Shown piece after piece: positions 45,747-55,858 of a stretch of 64,000 bases of DNA. Made by a program: the position numbers and the translations under genes. The stretch is from Microcoleus sp. FACHB-61. GTDB lineage: Bacteria; Cyanobacteriota; Cyanobacteriia; Cyanobacteriales; Microcoleaceae. The notes beneath the pieces are model-generated. The model saw only the letters and a program-made list of their open reading frames with translations, was not told the origin of the DNA and did no database searches. The stretch spans positions 62,001 through 126,000 of the forward strand of contig JACJNY010000007.1 in the NCBI GenBank assembly GCA_014695295.1. Direction: 5' to 3'. Every line of letters starts with the position of its first letter. The stretch's first letter is position 1.

Positions 45747-46377
45747 GCGCTTTCACCCAAGATCGAAAGGCTTTCATGGCGACGTTTCTGCCGGCTGTTT
45801 TGCTTTGCTGCAAATACTGGGGGATGAGCTCGGTGATGGGGAAGTTGGGAAACTGGAGACTGCGATCGGACTGTATGTATTTTGCATTTTGCAATACGCT
45901 GATTTCCAGGTTGCGGCCGTTGTAGCGCCACAATTCGGGCACTCCTAATGCTTCGTAGTTGTTGAACTGAGTGCGGGAGGTGAGGTCGATTTCTATCGCT
46001 AAATCGGGAGGTGGGTCTGTTTCTAAGTCGATGCGGTTTTTGCCTCTGACTGCGGCTTCGTTTTGGATATAGAAACAGGTATCTGGTTCTACTCCTTGAG
46101 CCATTTTTTTATTTTTGAAGGTTGTGGAACCTAGAGACCAAAATTCAATACCAAGTTCTTCTAGTAGTGCTTCGACTAAGTTACCAATCAGGACTTTACC
46201 AATTTCGTGTTCGGGTAGGGGAACCATGATTTCTAATGTTCCTTTGCTGTATGAAAGTCGGGATGCACGACTTTCTCCCAATTCTGTTAGTAGGGTTTCA
46301 AACATCAGCCAGGTTATGTCTTTGAGTAATAGTTGATTTCCTGGCTGGACGATTATTTGTTTTAGTTCGAGCTGCAT
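45739..46377 (-). CDS. Uma2-family (DUF820) endonuclease-like protein
   Basis: A 212-residue PD-(D/E)XK-fold protein. LSYSKGTLEIMVPLPEHEIG, GVEPDTCFYI and PPPDLAIEIDLTSRTQFNNY give the expected E...PD...ExD active-site pattern, followed by GVPELWRYN. This family is greatly expanded in filamentous cyanobacteria; its biological role is unknown. It sits between two pseudopilin genes and ends inside a CGATCG-rich minisatellite, suggesting insertion into an older hps operon. Confidence 0.9.
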   Translation of the reverse strand: MQLELKQIIVQPGNQLLLKDITWLMFETLLTELGESRASRLSYSKGTLEIMVPLPEHEIGKVLIGNLVEALLEELGIEFWSLGSTTFKNKKMAQGVEPDTCFYIQNEAAVRGKNRIDLETDPPPDLAIEIDLTSRTQFNNYEALGVPELWRYNGRNLEISVLQNAKYIQSDRSLQFPNFPITELIPQYLQQSKTAGRNVAMKAFRSWVKAQI

Positions 46378-46494
46378 ATTTTGACTGTTTTAATTAGATT
46401 TGAAATATAAAATAATTTAAGTTAATAGATTTTACCAATTCAGAACTTATGCGGAATTGCTGTTAGAGATTAAGATTAAATTTATTGAAAACTC

Positions 46495-47100
46495 TTAGGG
46501 GCACCCAGTTACGGGATCATTTCCTTCAGCAGTTCTCATGCCTCCTATGATAGTTTCCACGATCGCACACTGCTTACCACCACCCTTAACAGGAGAAACT
46601 GTGGCAACAAATCGACGAACATTTGGATTTACGGTATCTTGCGGAAGTTGATCCTTCACGTTTCCCTGGTAGTCAAAAGTGATTGAGGTTGCGTTAGAAA
46701 CAAGTGCAATGGTGCCGGGTTTAATTTCGCCTCCACCATCTAACGTCTGCGTACTACCACCCGTAGCTAGTGGGGGGTCAAACGTAACTGTTGGCGGATC
46801 GACAGATGGGGCAGAAAATGTAATAGTGATATCGCGCTTAGTTCGCTTTGCTTCGCTTTGTGCAAGTCGTAATGATTGGAAAACTCGATCGTTCACAGTG
46901 CGAACTCTTTGTCTGTTGATAAATGCCAGCCAGCTTGGAGCGGCGATCGAGCTTAATATACCTATGATTAACGCTATCACGAGCACTTCTAAAAGGGTGA
47001 ATCCTCCATCGCCTTTTCTGGATGCAGTTTTGTTGAAATTAGGGCTGGGCTTGGCAGCACACTTATGCAAAACTTTTAATAATATTGGTGGGGTTTTCAT
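46495..47100 (-). CDS. hpsD: HpsD-like pseudopilin
   Basis: A 201-residue GspH-type pilin. Leader with cleavage at GDGG/FTLLEVLVIALIIG, followed by SSIAAPSWLAFINRQRVRTV and a beta-rich C-terminal domain with CAIVETIIGGMRTAEGNDPV. It follows hpsC by 58 bases in the hpsA-B-C-D order known from Nostoc, where these proteins are needed for polysaccharide secretion during gliding (known). Confidence 0.85.
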   Translation of the reverse strand: MKTPPILLKVLHKCAAKPSPNFNKTASRKGDGGFTLLEVLVIALIIGILSSIAAPSWLAFINRQRVRTVNDRVFQSLRLAQSEAKRTKRDITITFSAPSVDPPTVTFDPPLATGGSTQTLDGGGEIKPGTIALVSNATSITFDYQGNVKDQLPQDTVNPNVRRFVATVSPVKGGGKQCAIVETIIGGMRTAEGNDPVTGCP

Positions 47101-47158
47101 GGTAATGTCCTATTGTTTATCGGCGGGCGGCTATTCAGAAATGTGTTTCAGGCCTAAC

Positions 47159-48244
47159 TTATTTTCCTACCGCACCGAAACCTTGTACTTGAACGGTTGC
47201 TGTTGGGAAATATGCGGAATTGTTGGCGCTGGAAAGAACATTACTAGGTTCAAGGCGACGCAGGCTATTTCCTCTGAGCGTAACTCTGGCTATGTTTCTC
47301 GCTGTATCTACACAAGCGTAGAAGCTATTTCTACCTTCTGTATCCGTTACTTTTAGAGTGGCTTCTCCGATTGCGGTTGAAGTTTTTGGATCGGTAGGAT
47401 TACCAAGAGCAGTCGTGCATGGAGTCAACATCGACCCTGAACCGTGGTCTATGTAGTTAACCAGTACCTGTGGCTTGGTTGCCCCAGATGTAGCTTGTGT
47501 CAGCCCCGCCGCAAGTGTCACCTTTTGGGTGGGTTTAGTAAAGTCAAAATCTTTATTAAAAGCTGGATCTGGTTGTTGAGTATCTTCGTCTGTATCAGGC
47601 TTGTTGTAGTAAGGAAGATTAATATCTGCCGCAACCGGGTCAGGTTTTCTTACTCCATCCCTAATTTCATAGCGAGCAATACGTGTTGGACAAGGGGCAC
47701 CTGAAGGCTCACACCAAATAGACTTAGGATCAGTTTCTTTGATCTGGTAGTAGGCAACTAATGATAGTACATAGGTGTCGTTACATTTACCTTTATTAGC
47801 TGCCTCTTTACATTTGATGGGTGTTATTGAACTGTTAATAGGAACAGCATTTGTAATTTGCTGTCGCTTCCAAAACACGAGCACCGGAGTTCCGTTAGAG
47901 ACAGAAGGAAGTTGAGTTGTGATAGCAGGAATACCTGTAGGGGTAGTGGTGGCAGTGATGGTAAGAGCGGGATTATTATCGTAAATATAAATAGCTTGGC
48001 TCAAATCTTGGGCGATGAAATCAACTGCTGCCTGAATGTCTTGCTCGGTATTTGACTTGACTTGTTCCCTCCTGTCGGTATTCAGCATATCCACTACAAA
48101 ACCGAGCATCGGTGTAAGGATTAAAAACGCCATAATTGCTCCGACTAATAGCTCAACGAGAGTCATGCCCTTTTCGGTTTGAGCTGGCCCGGATCTGTTT
48201 TTCTGGTGCTGACTTTTGAGAAGCAACCTGAGTAGACTTTTCAT
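47159..48244 (-). CDS. hpsC: HpsC-like pseudopilin (PilW-type)
   Basis: A 361-residue minor pilin. Cleavage site EKG/MTLVELLVGAIMAFLIL with Glu5 conserved, then VVDMLNTDRREQVKSNTEQD and AAVDFIAQDLSQAIYIYDNN, typical of PilW-like proteins. Several cysteines lie in the globular part (CKEAANKGKC, CEPSGAPC). Part of the hpsABCD operon, 79 bases after hpsB. Confidence 0.85.
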   Translation of the reverse strand: MKSLLRLLLKSQHQKNRSGPAQTEKGMTLVELLVGAIMAFLILTPMLGFVVDMLNTDRREQVKSNTEQDIQAAVDFIAQDLSQAIYIYDNNPALTITATTTPTGIPAITTQLPSVSNGTPVLVFWKRQQITNAVPINSSITPIKCKEAANKGKCNDTYVLSLVAYYQIKETDPKSIWCEPSGAPCPTRIARYEIRDGVRKPDPVAADINLPYYNKPDTDEDTQQPDPAFNKDFDFTKPTQKVTLAAGLTQATSGATKPQVLVNYIDHGSGSMLTPCTTALGNPTDPKTSTAIGEATLKVTDTEGRNSFYACVDTARNIARVTLRGNSLRRLEPSNVLSSANNSAYFPTATVQVQGFGAVGK

Positions 48245-48323
48245 TTTGACTTCTTCCTTTGGCGAGCGGTTGGGAGGGATTTTAAGCTAATAACACTCAC
48301 TGTAATTATGGGCATACAGTAGT

Positions 48324-49049
48324 TTAGGGTGTTTTGAGGCGGTCAAAGATTGACTTATACGAAGGATTTCCCGTAGCGGGAATCTCTGTAGACATTTCTA
48401 CTACTGGCATTGTCCGATCGCCCAAACCCGAACCAACAACAGATTGTTTGGTCGCATTCTTTGGAGCCTTCAAAGTTCCTACGGTGCCATCAAAGGAATC
48501 AGCCCTGTAAACCCGGACTAAGAGCTGGTAGCCTTTTGAGGTGGGATCGCCACCAGTAATTGATGTATCTTTATTTAGCCAAGCGCCCTGAACGTTAAAG
48601 TCTTTGTTGCTGCTGGACTTACAAATTCCGTCTCCATCCATGTCAACACAGTATGTCTCCTCGACGGTAGGAACTCGTGCACCCGCCAAATCACCTGCTG
48701 GTGCCTGTATTGGGAAACCTGAGCCTACTACACCGGGTTTTATAGCACCTGTTCTGAGAGCGTCGATGTAAGTTCTCGCCGCCTGCGTCGCCAGTTCCAC
48801 CCGCCGCGCTTGTACGCGAGTCGCTACTGAGAAAGCCATCACAGGGGCGATCGCAATCATTAGCACCGAAACCACAATCATCGCTACCAACGACTCGATA
48901 ATCGTGTAGCCACCATCTCGTGACTTCGATTTTTGCGCGCAACTGTCCGATTTACTCTCAACCTGCTGCCGGCTGAATTCTGTTTTTGTTTTGGCCCCAT
49001 TAAATAACAAGGGTGGTGAGTAGCTGTTGTCTTTTAGTAGTTTATTCAT
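48324..49049 (-). CDS. hpsB: HpsB-like pseudopilin (PilV-type)
   Basis: A 241-residue minor pilin. An unusually long charged leader (about 45 residues) ends at RDGG/YTIIESLVAMIVVSVLM, with Glu5 present. RVQARRVELATQAARTYIDA LR and a Cys-containing segment (TYCVDMDGDGICK) follow. Its ATG is two bases beyond the hpsA stop, so the two are translationally coupled. Name follows gene order and pilin type. Confidence 0.85.
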   Translation of the reverse strand: MNKLLKDNSYSPPLLFNGAKTKTEFSRQQVESKSDSCAQKSKSRDGGYTIIESLVAMIVVSVLMIAIAPVMAFSVATRVQARRVELATQAARTYIDALRTGAIKPGVVGSGFPIQAPAGDLAGARVPTVEETYCVDMDGDGICKSSSNKDFNVQGAWLNKDTSITGGDPTSKGYQLLVRVYRADSFDGTVGTLKAPKNATKQSVVGSGLGDRTMPVVEMSTEIPATGNPSYKSIFDRLKTP

Positions 49050-49051
49050 TG

Positions 49052-52000
49052 TTAGGCACCTGCTTTGAGTTTGCAGAATGAATTAGTTGGGCGCAAATCG
49101 CTACTGACAACTGGTGTTGTCCCCGTCTTATCGAAAGCACACATCAAACTTTGTACCCAGTCATCATTCCGAGGTACTTCTCTGAAAAATTCCGCCGGTG
49201 TAGTCTTTGTGCTAGGAGCCGTAAACCGTTGGGTAAACAAGTCGGGTGGTTGAGATAATAGGCCGACATCAAAGCCCCAATTCCGAGCGGGCGGACTGAA
49301 GAAAGGAATTGTACCGCCACCGTTAGAAGTCCTGTAAGTATTAATAGGATACAACTCAGGTGAAATTCCTGTCGGAGAGAAAACACTGCGAGGTAGAGAA
49401 CTTCCTAAGCCCGCCAAGAAGGGTCCGTTACTGTAAGCACTGCGATTTAACTGGATGAATGCACCTATAATTGTGGTACTAATTCCGCCATCTCTCCAGT
49501 TTTCTATGAAACGCGGCAAGTTTTGCAGACCGCCATTAAACTCACCTGTACTGGCATCTATTTTCCGTGAAGGAACGTCCCCTGACCCAACTATTAGATT
49601 GAATTCTTGAGATGTCGGAGTTGCAGGTAGTGGTAGCAGCCACTTGGTTTTCTCGACGTTTGAGCCGATTTGGAGTGAGGAGGCTGATGCTGGTGGCATT
49701 GTATCTGTTGCAGGGCTGATTTGCAACACGGGCATTAATAGCGGCTGCTTATCTAGATTTGGTGCGCTTGAGAATTTCGGCGGTTGTTTAGTCCCATCTG
49801 TAAATTGAAAGCCATTATTTGCATTTTGCAAGTTTACCGCGTTGAGAAAAAACAGGGGCTTTGTCTTCCCGAAATCTAAAGATTGTGGAGTTGTTGCTGA
49901 AGCAAACCACAAAGAGTTCTGATTCGTTGTTCGGGGCACTGTGGAACTTGAAGTGTCAAAGACCTTTATTTTCCCACTTCCCGTCTCAATGCCTAGAGCC
50001 ATTACTTTAGTAGCGCTTGCATCTTTTAATTTACTATTCCCATCCCTTTCAAAAGCAACTCGACGGGGAAAGCGTTGCAATGTAGGAATAGGAGGCTCAG
50101 CAGTTGTCCCTGCTTTATGAGTATTTAGGCTGTAAGTCTGATCTATCTGAGATGTTGCTGTTAGTGGTGTTGTAGCAGTTGGATCGAGATACCAATCATT
50201 TTCCGTACAGGCCGAAACAGGCAGCTTTGTGCAGACTTCCATTAAATACTCTGGATAATCCCCGCGTCGCTGAATAGGCGTTACAAAGTTATTGAAGTAA
50301 GAACTGTTTAGACCATTACCACTAATAGTCCGGTAGTCAGCGTCCTTGAGATTATCGTTGGGAGTGCCGTCAACAACGCCACTAGCATTAAATGCACCAC
50401 TACTGAGTCCATTAGTAACAAAGTTATTGTTATAAAATCCTTGATTCTGCCGAAGTTGAGTAGCAGGCTGAGGAGCAGGTAGACCGGGAATAGTAGAAGT
50501 ACCAAATGTCGCCCCGCCTGCATTATTTCTCAGATCAAAATCTCCCTCATTGCGGAAGCCTTCACGGAAAGTGCCAGAAAGTATGGTGACAGCATCCCCC
50601 AGCACCGTTGCGGGTCGCCAGTCGTCACCCGTACAAGCAGGAAGCCGCGGGTCGCCTTTACGACAGGCAAAGCTTGTATTGAGGTTACTGCGATCGTAGA
50701 AGGCAGTACCCGCACCGTCTGTAAACTCTTGTTGGGTGTGTTTGTTAAACTCTCCTTTGATATAAACAGGCAAATTTGATACCAGGGTTAAGCCCTTTTC
50801 CTTTACCACGTCTTCCACACTATTAACTTGTGCAGGGGCAGCGCCCCCCCGGAATAGCTTTTCTCCATTGATCAGCATAATCGCGTTCGGACGACGGGTA
50901 GGGTCGAGCCGAGAGTCTGTTGGACTCACTGTTTTGCTTTTATCTTCATCAAAAACGCCTGAACCTGCGCTGGTTTCTTTTCGCTCGCTGCGATCGGGTA
51001 GGGCGTCGTCTCTAGTGGCATAAATGATCCCACTGTATGGTAGAAGATACTCTTTACCAGTAGCATTTTTCGGCCCTGTACTAATCGATTGGGTAATTGT
51101 TGCCGTGTCACCCCTCATAACACCTATATCCAAAACAGTAGCCCGAATTTCCAAGGGTTGCCGTTCTTCTAGGGCGAGGTCGTATTTTCCTGATAATTTG
51201 GCTTTTTGAGTTCCTGTTAGGGGACTGCTGAGAGTAAAGGTTTCGTCAACATTGGTAGTTGAGTCATTGCGGTCTATGGCCTTAATGTCTCTCCCATCCA
51301 AAAATGCCACTTCCTTGATCACACCGTCAGGAATATCAGCAGTAGTAGACTTAGCACCCAAGGTGAAACCGGGCGTACCCAAAATGCCAAAGGAACACAC
51401 TGTAGCGTCAATGGCTGCGTTATCCGCCAAGGTGCGACTAGCTGGAGCCTTCAGCAGAGCATTTCTTAAAGGCTCATTAGCAAAGCGACCGTTAGGGAAA
51501 ACATAATTTGCTTGTTTCTCTAGGTTCGATGGGTTCGCGCCTCCCAGTAAGCCGGTGGTTGGACTTTGTACAGAAGCAGCGTTGGGTCTTGCCGTAGTAG
51601 GAGGAGGGCCGTAAACTACCCCGTTGTTTGAGCCAATGAAAGCGTCGCGCGTCCCTGCTCGCGTAGTCGTTCCCGGTACGAAATCGCCGCTGACATCTGC
51701 AAGGGTTGTACCGAAGTTTCTGGCTGTTGAAGAGGTACTGGGGTCGTAATAACTGCTGATGCAGGCAATGGGGGTTTGGCCTGGATCTGGATAGGGTTTA
51801 GTAGGATCGTAGGCATTATCTGCATAGTGATAAACTGCTGTTGCTCGCATCCGCAAATCGCCCTTGGCATACTTCTTGGGCGTGTTGATGTCAATGGTAC
51901 TAACCGCTGCTGGTAGCACTGCTGAAGTGGCAGGCAAGGGATTAGTCGCCCAACCGTTCGCAGGTGCAAGAGGATCAGCAGTGCCATTGTTATAAACTTT

Positions 52001-54100
52001 TTGCACTCCCAGTACAGGCGACATCGGCATCGTATCCGGCCAGACAATAGGGTATGTTTCTGTAATTGCAGTTGCCGGATCGTTGTATGTCGGTAATGCT
52101 TCTACCGCAGTTGTTGTCGGATTGTCCCATCCAGGCGGGGGTAGGAAAGAATCCACGCGATCGTAAACTCCGCCCCCTGTTACTACCCGCAGACCCCCAA
52201 CGCCATCAACTGGTGTTTCAGGTGCTTGGGCCGCTGCTAGTTCCCAGAATCCCGCGCGGTCTGTCGATCCCACGTCCGCGAGTTCCGTCACGCGAGGGGT
52301 GCGAGTGCGTACTTCTGTAGTGTCGGCGCCGTTTTCATCTTGCCATTTTGACCCGACAATTGTTTGTGGCGGTTCTAACCCGATAAATTTGGGCGGTGTA
52401 CTGGTATCGTCCCACCGCTGCTGTGGTAAGTTGTTGCCTACTTGGATGCGATCGCCCAGAAGTTTTTCATCTGTAGGTTCTAATGTGGGGTTTACTGCTG
52501 GTAGATTAACAAGTGTGATACCACTGGGGCCTGCAAGACCCCCGCTAATCGCAGTATCCGCGTTATTAAGCAGGTTCCACTCTTTTACAGGGCCAAGACT
52601 ATCCCCAGTACCCTGTATTAAAGATGAGGGAGTTGGGGTGGTGTCTCCAAAAGGCACTTTCCGCAGTCTTGCTTTAAAGTAACCCTGCAGCGCTCGTCTG
52701 CGGCTAGTGACAAAATCTGGTCCTTTTGTAAGTTGCTGGACTGATAATGGATCGGCAGCTATTGGATATGTATAGGTATCTAAGGCTGGAGGAGTGGGAG
52801 TAGTGCTGGCAATCCATGAGTCTACTACATTTGATAGACGGTCGGAGTAAGCTTGGTTGTTATAAAGTACGTCTAATTTATTGGTGCTAGTGGATGCGCT
52901 AAGTGTTTTTGTAGTTGGCTGTCCACCTTGTATAAAAAGATCCACATTCACCGTTTTTTGGTCAGTCACAACCCCAGCATTAACTACATTGCCGCTAACA
53001 ATTATCTTGCTGTTTTCTTGTTCATAAAAACAAGATTTTGGGCTGCTGACTTGAAATAATTTTAAGTTCGCGCGTGTGGTTGCGAACAAATTGCTATTGG
53101 TAAATATCCGCCCGTTTATACTAAAATCAACCCCAGCAGAGAGTTCTAAGTCATCTTCATAAACAACCGCATTATTGCTGAGAGGAATACGACTTTGGTC
53201 TTGCTGGTACTCTAGAGCTGAAAAGCTTGGAACTCCTTTAAATGCCTCTTCGTTATTGGTGGGGTTTGGGTTTGTGATGGGTAAATTAACTGTATAGACA
53301 AAAAAACTTTTTTTCAGCCTGCCTTCCGATTTATACCAACCCGAATCGCCTACCAAACTAGCGCTAGTACCAGCCGCCGCAGCACATTTCGGATCTGATA
53401 TCTTCCCGGTCATCGGTGGAGTTCTTGCCTCTAAAGGCTGTCTTGCTCTGATAAAACTCCCTGCATCTGGCGAAGTCGTTTTGCGCTCTGGACTGCGGAA
53501 GTAAATACCATAAAGTGTAAAAGTGTCAAACTTGCCGTTGTTGTCCGTATCAACCGCATATTTCCATGCAGTATTTATCTGTTCGTCTTTTTCGGCATTC
53601 GGGAGCTTCGTAGGGTCAAAGGGAGCGATTGTACCATTCCCGTCGAGATCATACTTAACTGTCAGTCGCTCTTCACCACCGAATGTATAAATATCCTGAG
53701 TAGAACCCGTAGCCGACATCATCCGGTACATTTCATTGTCGGAGGGAGTAGCTGTCGGTCTTTGCGGGTCTTCCCGCAGCATAAACTGAATTTTCGCTTT
53801 TGCCCGATCGAGCGCGGGAGTCGCGGCCGCCAGCACCTGCTGGTTCACGCGCACGTTACGCGCCGTATTCGCCCGATCGAACGATCGCAGGGTAATCGCC
53901 ACAGTCAACAATATTACTACCAGCAACACCATCGTCACCGTCGGCAGCACAAACCCCGCCATCGGTAGTCTTGCCCTCCGGCCCATAGCCATCAGGGTTT
54001 GCAGCATTGCTCTCATCAGCCGCTTTGCCCCGGATCTGGTAACACCAGCAATCCGCCGCAGCAGGGATACGATAACTTTGGATAATTTGCTCTTAAACAT
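49052..54100 (-). CDS. hpsA: HpsA-like hormogonium polysaccharide protein
   Basis: A 1682-residue protein. Near the N-terminus a basic segment leads to GFVLPTVTMVLLVVILLTVA, a pilin-like hydrophobic helix, then SFDRANTARNVRVNQQVLAA ATPALDRAKAKIQF, as in PilX-like minor pilins. The remaining 1600 residues are Ser/Thr/Pro/Asn-rich and beta-like with scattered cysteines (CSFGILG, CRKGDPRLPACTGDDW). This size, N-terminus and the following hpsB, hpsC, hpsD identify HpsA, required for hormogonium polysaccharide accumulation and motility in Nostoc (known). Probably exported or surface-associated. Confidence 0.88.
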   Translation of the reverse strand: MFKSKLSKVIVSLLRRIAGVTRSGAKRLMRAMLQTLMAMGRRARLPMAGFVLPTVTMVLLVVILLTVAITLRSFDRANTARNVRVNQQVLAAATPALDRAKAKIQFMLREDPQRPTATPSDNEMYRMMSATGSTQDIYTFGGEERLTVKYDLDGNGTIAPFDPTKLPNAEKDEQINTAWKYAVDTDNNGKFDTFTLYGIYFRSPERKTTSPDAGSFIRARQPLEARTPPMTGKISDPKCAAAAGTSASLVGDSGWYKSEGRLKKSFFVYTVNLPITNPNPTNNEEAFKGVPSFSALEYQQDQSRIPLSNNAVVYEDDLELSAGVDFSINGRIFTNSNLFATTRANLKLFQVSSPKSCFYEQENSKIIVSGNVVNAGVVTDQKTVNVDLFIQGGQPTTKTLSASTSTNKLDVLYNNQAYSDRLSNVVDSWIASTTPTPPALDTYTYPIAADPLSVQQLTKGPDFVTSRRRALQGYFKARLRKVPFGDTTPTPSSLIQGTGDSLGPVKEWNLLNNADTAISGGLAGPSGITLVNLPAVNPTLEPTDEKLLGDRIQVGNNLPQQRWDDTSTPPKFIGLEPPQTIVGSKWQDENGADTTEVRTRTPRVTELADVGSTDRAGFWELAAAQAPETPVDGVGGLRVVTGGGVYDRVDSFLPPPGWDNPTTTAVEALPTYNDPATAITETYPIVWPDTMPMSPVLGVQKVYNNGTADPLAPANGWATNPLPATSAVLPAAVSTIDINTPKKYAKGDLRMRATAVYHYADNAYDPTKPYPDPGQTPIACISSYYDPSTSSTARNFGTTLADVSGDFVPGTTTRAGTRDAFIGSNNGVVYGPPPTTARPNAASVQSPTTGLLGGANPSNLEKQANYVFPNGRFANEPLRNALLKAPASRTLADNAAIDATVCSFGILGTPGFTLGAKSTTADIPDGVIKEVAFLDGRDIKAIDRNDSTTNVDETFTLSSPLTGTQKAKLSGKYDLALEERQPLEIRATVLDIGVMRGDTATITQSISTGPKNATGKEYLLPYSGIIYATRDDALPDRSERKETSAGSGVFDEDKSKTVSPTDSRLDPTRRPNAIMLINGEKLFRGGAAPAQVNSVEDVVKEKGLTLVSNLPVYIKGEFNKHTQQEFTDGAGTAFYDRSNLNTSFACRKGDPRLPACTGDDWRPATVLGDAVTILSGTFREGFRNEGDFDLRNNAGGATFGTSTIPGLPAPQPATQLRQNQGFYNNNFVTNGLSSGAFNASGVVDGTPNDNLKDADYRTISGNGLNSSYFNNFVTPIQRRGDYPEYLMEVCTKLPVSACTENDWYLDPTATTPLTATSQIDQTYSLNTHKAGTTAEPPIPTLQRFPRRVAFERDGNSKLKDASATKVMALGIETGSGKIKVFDTSSSTVPRTTNQNSLWFASATTPQSLDFGKTKPLFFLNAVNLQNANNGFQFTDGTKQPPKFSSAPNLDKQPLLMPVLQISPATDTMPPASASSLQIGSNVEKTKWLLPLPATPTSQEFNLIVGSGDVPSRKIDASTGEFNGGLQNLPRFIENWRDGGISTTIIGAFIQLNRSAYSNGPFLAGLGSSLPRSVFSPTGISPELYPINTYRTSNGGGTIPFFSPPARNWGFDVGLLSQPPDLFTQRFTAPSTKTTPAEFFREVPRNDDWVQSLMCAFDKTGTTPVVSSDLRPTNSFCKLKAGA

Positions 54101-54688
54101 TGACGCCTTCCTGAATAATTTCAGAGATGGTATTGCAGGTAGTTACTGCTTGACAGTACAATCCCATCTTTATTGTTCCCATTTTCCGCAACTTACATAT
54201 CAGCCTCTTGCACAAATTTAAATCTGTACCTTGGCTGAAAAATAAAACCCACAAACCCGCGACCAAAATCACCGCCGATAACATATTCTTCAGCGAAAGA
54301 TTTGCCCTGCAAAGATTTTGGCCTAGGAACTACACCCTAGCTTATTTCACATCCGATTGTCAGTGTCCAGAGCGAGAATCTGTGCGATCACTCAACAACT
54401 GTGATCCGGATCGTATCCGCTGTATTTCCCGGCCCTTGCCTTGCCGACTTTGTTGCTGTGCTCCTGTTGCTACCGATTTCAATCGCCGGAATCTAGAATG
54501 TAGAGTGGGCGATCGAATTGTCGTCAGGCGTATCGGTGCGATCGAATCTAATTTGGGCGATCGAATTTCCGCGATGCCTCAAAGTGCGATCGAATTTCCG
54601 CGATGCCTCAAAGTGCGATCGAATTTTCGTTTTACCCCCCGGCGCACTGTCAGTACAAGTGCAAAATATAAACCTACCACCCCCACTC
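54101..54688. other. Divergent hpsA/sulfotransferase upstream region with 29-bp repeats
   Basis: It holds the promoters of hpsA (minus) and the sulfotransferase gene (plus). A 29-base unit (GCGATCGAATTTCCGCGATG then CCTCAAAGT) repeats from 54557, 54586 and partly 54615. CGATCGAAT words recur from 54510. No additional gene is supported. Confidence 0.6.
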
Positions 54689-55453
54689 ATGAAACAAACT
54701 CCCAAACCCCCCGACTTCATCATCATCGGCGCCCAAAAAGGCGGCACAACATCTCTGTACAACTACCTAATCCAACATCCCCAAATCGCCCCCGCCGCCC
54801 AAAAAGAAATCCATTACTTCGACTTCAACTTCGACAAAAGCCCAGACTGGTACTGTTCCCAATTTCCCCAGCCCCAAACCGGCGAAAATCTACTAACCGG
54901 AGAAGCCAGCCCCTACTACATCTGTCACCCCCAAGTTCCGCAACGAATCCACGATTTATTTCCCGAAGTTAAAATAATCGCCCTGCTGAGAAACCCAGTA
55001 GAACGCGCAATCTCCCACTATTATTACTATATCAAAATAGGCTACGAATCCCTATCCTTAGAAAAGGCGATCGCCTCCGAACCGGAAAGACTCAAAGGCG
55101 AAATAGAAAAACTCCAAACCAACCCAACCTACTACAGTTACGAACACCAACACCACAGTTATCTAACCCGAGGCATTTACGCCGAGCAACTCCCAGCCTG
55201 GATGAAACTCTTTCCCAAATCACAACTTTTAATCCTCAAAAGCGAAGACTTGTATACCAATCCCTTCGGCACATACAACAGCGTCTTAGAATTTCTAGAA
55301 TTGCCGCCGCACCAACTACAAACCTACGAAAAATACAACGCCACCCAATATCCGCCCATCAGCGACACAGTATACGAGCAATTGAGAGCATATTTTCGAT
55401 CGCACAACCAAAGACTCGCCGAATTGTGCGATCGAGATTTCGGCTGGGACTAA
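54689..55453 (+). CDS. Sulfotransferase
   Basis: A 254-residue PAPS-dependent sulfotransferase. DFIIIGAQKGGTTSLYNYLI is the 5'-phosphosulfate-binding loop and ALLRNPVERAISHYYYYIKI the 3'-phosphate-binding motif; LKSEDLYTNP and YAEQLPAWMKLFP follow. Start ATG 54689 is chosen because conserved sequence begins there; the frame is open further upstream through the CGATCG repeat region. It probably sulfates a polysaccharide or glycan; its position next to the hps cluster suggests the exopolysaccharide as target (inference). Confidence 0.92.
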   Translation: MKQTPKPPDFIIIGAQKGGTTSLYNYLIQHPQIAPAAQKEIHYFDFNFDKSPDWYCSQFPQPQTGENLLTGEASPYYICHPQVPQRIHDLFPEVKIIALLRNPVERAISHYYYYIKIGYESLSLEKAIASEPERLKGEIEKLQTNPTYYSYEHQHHSYLTRGIYAEQLPAWMKLFPKSQLLILKSEDLYTNPFGTYNSVLEFLELPPHQLQTYEKYNATQYPPISDTVYEQLRAYFRSHNQRLAELCDRDFGWD

Positions 55454-55858
55454 TCAATATATCTCCCTTGCATCAAAGCATCGCTCTTCCTCCCATCGGA
55501 AAGCTCCCTCTTGTCCCCCCCTTATTAAGGGGGGTTAGGGGGGATCGAAACGAAGGTATAAACGAGAAATACGTGAGGACTTTAAATACTAATCCCCCTT
55601 AATAAGAGGCGTTAGGGGCGATCGAAACGAAGGTATAAACGAGACATATTCCTGATTAAGGGGCGAAAAGAGCGATCGAACTCCACCTTACTACTTAGCC
55701 CCTCGATCCCCCCTAGCCCCCCTTAACAAGGGGGGGACAAGATTCCGATCAAAGTCCCCCTTCTTAAGGGGGATGCGAGGGGGATCGAGATATGTGCAAC
55801 TTCACATTAAATTGGTATAAAAACCTTTTTTGTGCCAGTTGCGCTCAGGACTAAAATA
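55454..55858. repeat. CCCCCCTTAATAAGGGGGG-type repeat cluster
   Basis: Several copies of a palindromic repeat with CCCCCTTATTAAGGGGGG or variants lie at about 55515-55540, 55590-55615, 55705-55745 and 55755-55785, some followed by GATCGAAACGAAGGTATAAA (two copies, 55544 and 55620 areas). They can form hairpins between convergent genes. No gene. Confidence 0.8.

Noticed and set aside
54518..54688. N-terminal extension of the sulfotransferase
   Set aside because: The extra 57 codons are encoded by CGATCG-rich 29-bp repeats and precede the conserved start MKQTPKPPDFIIIGAQKGGT.
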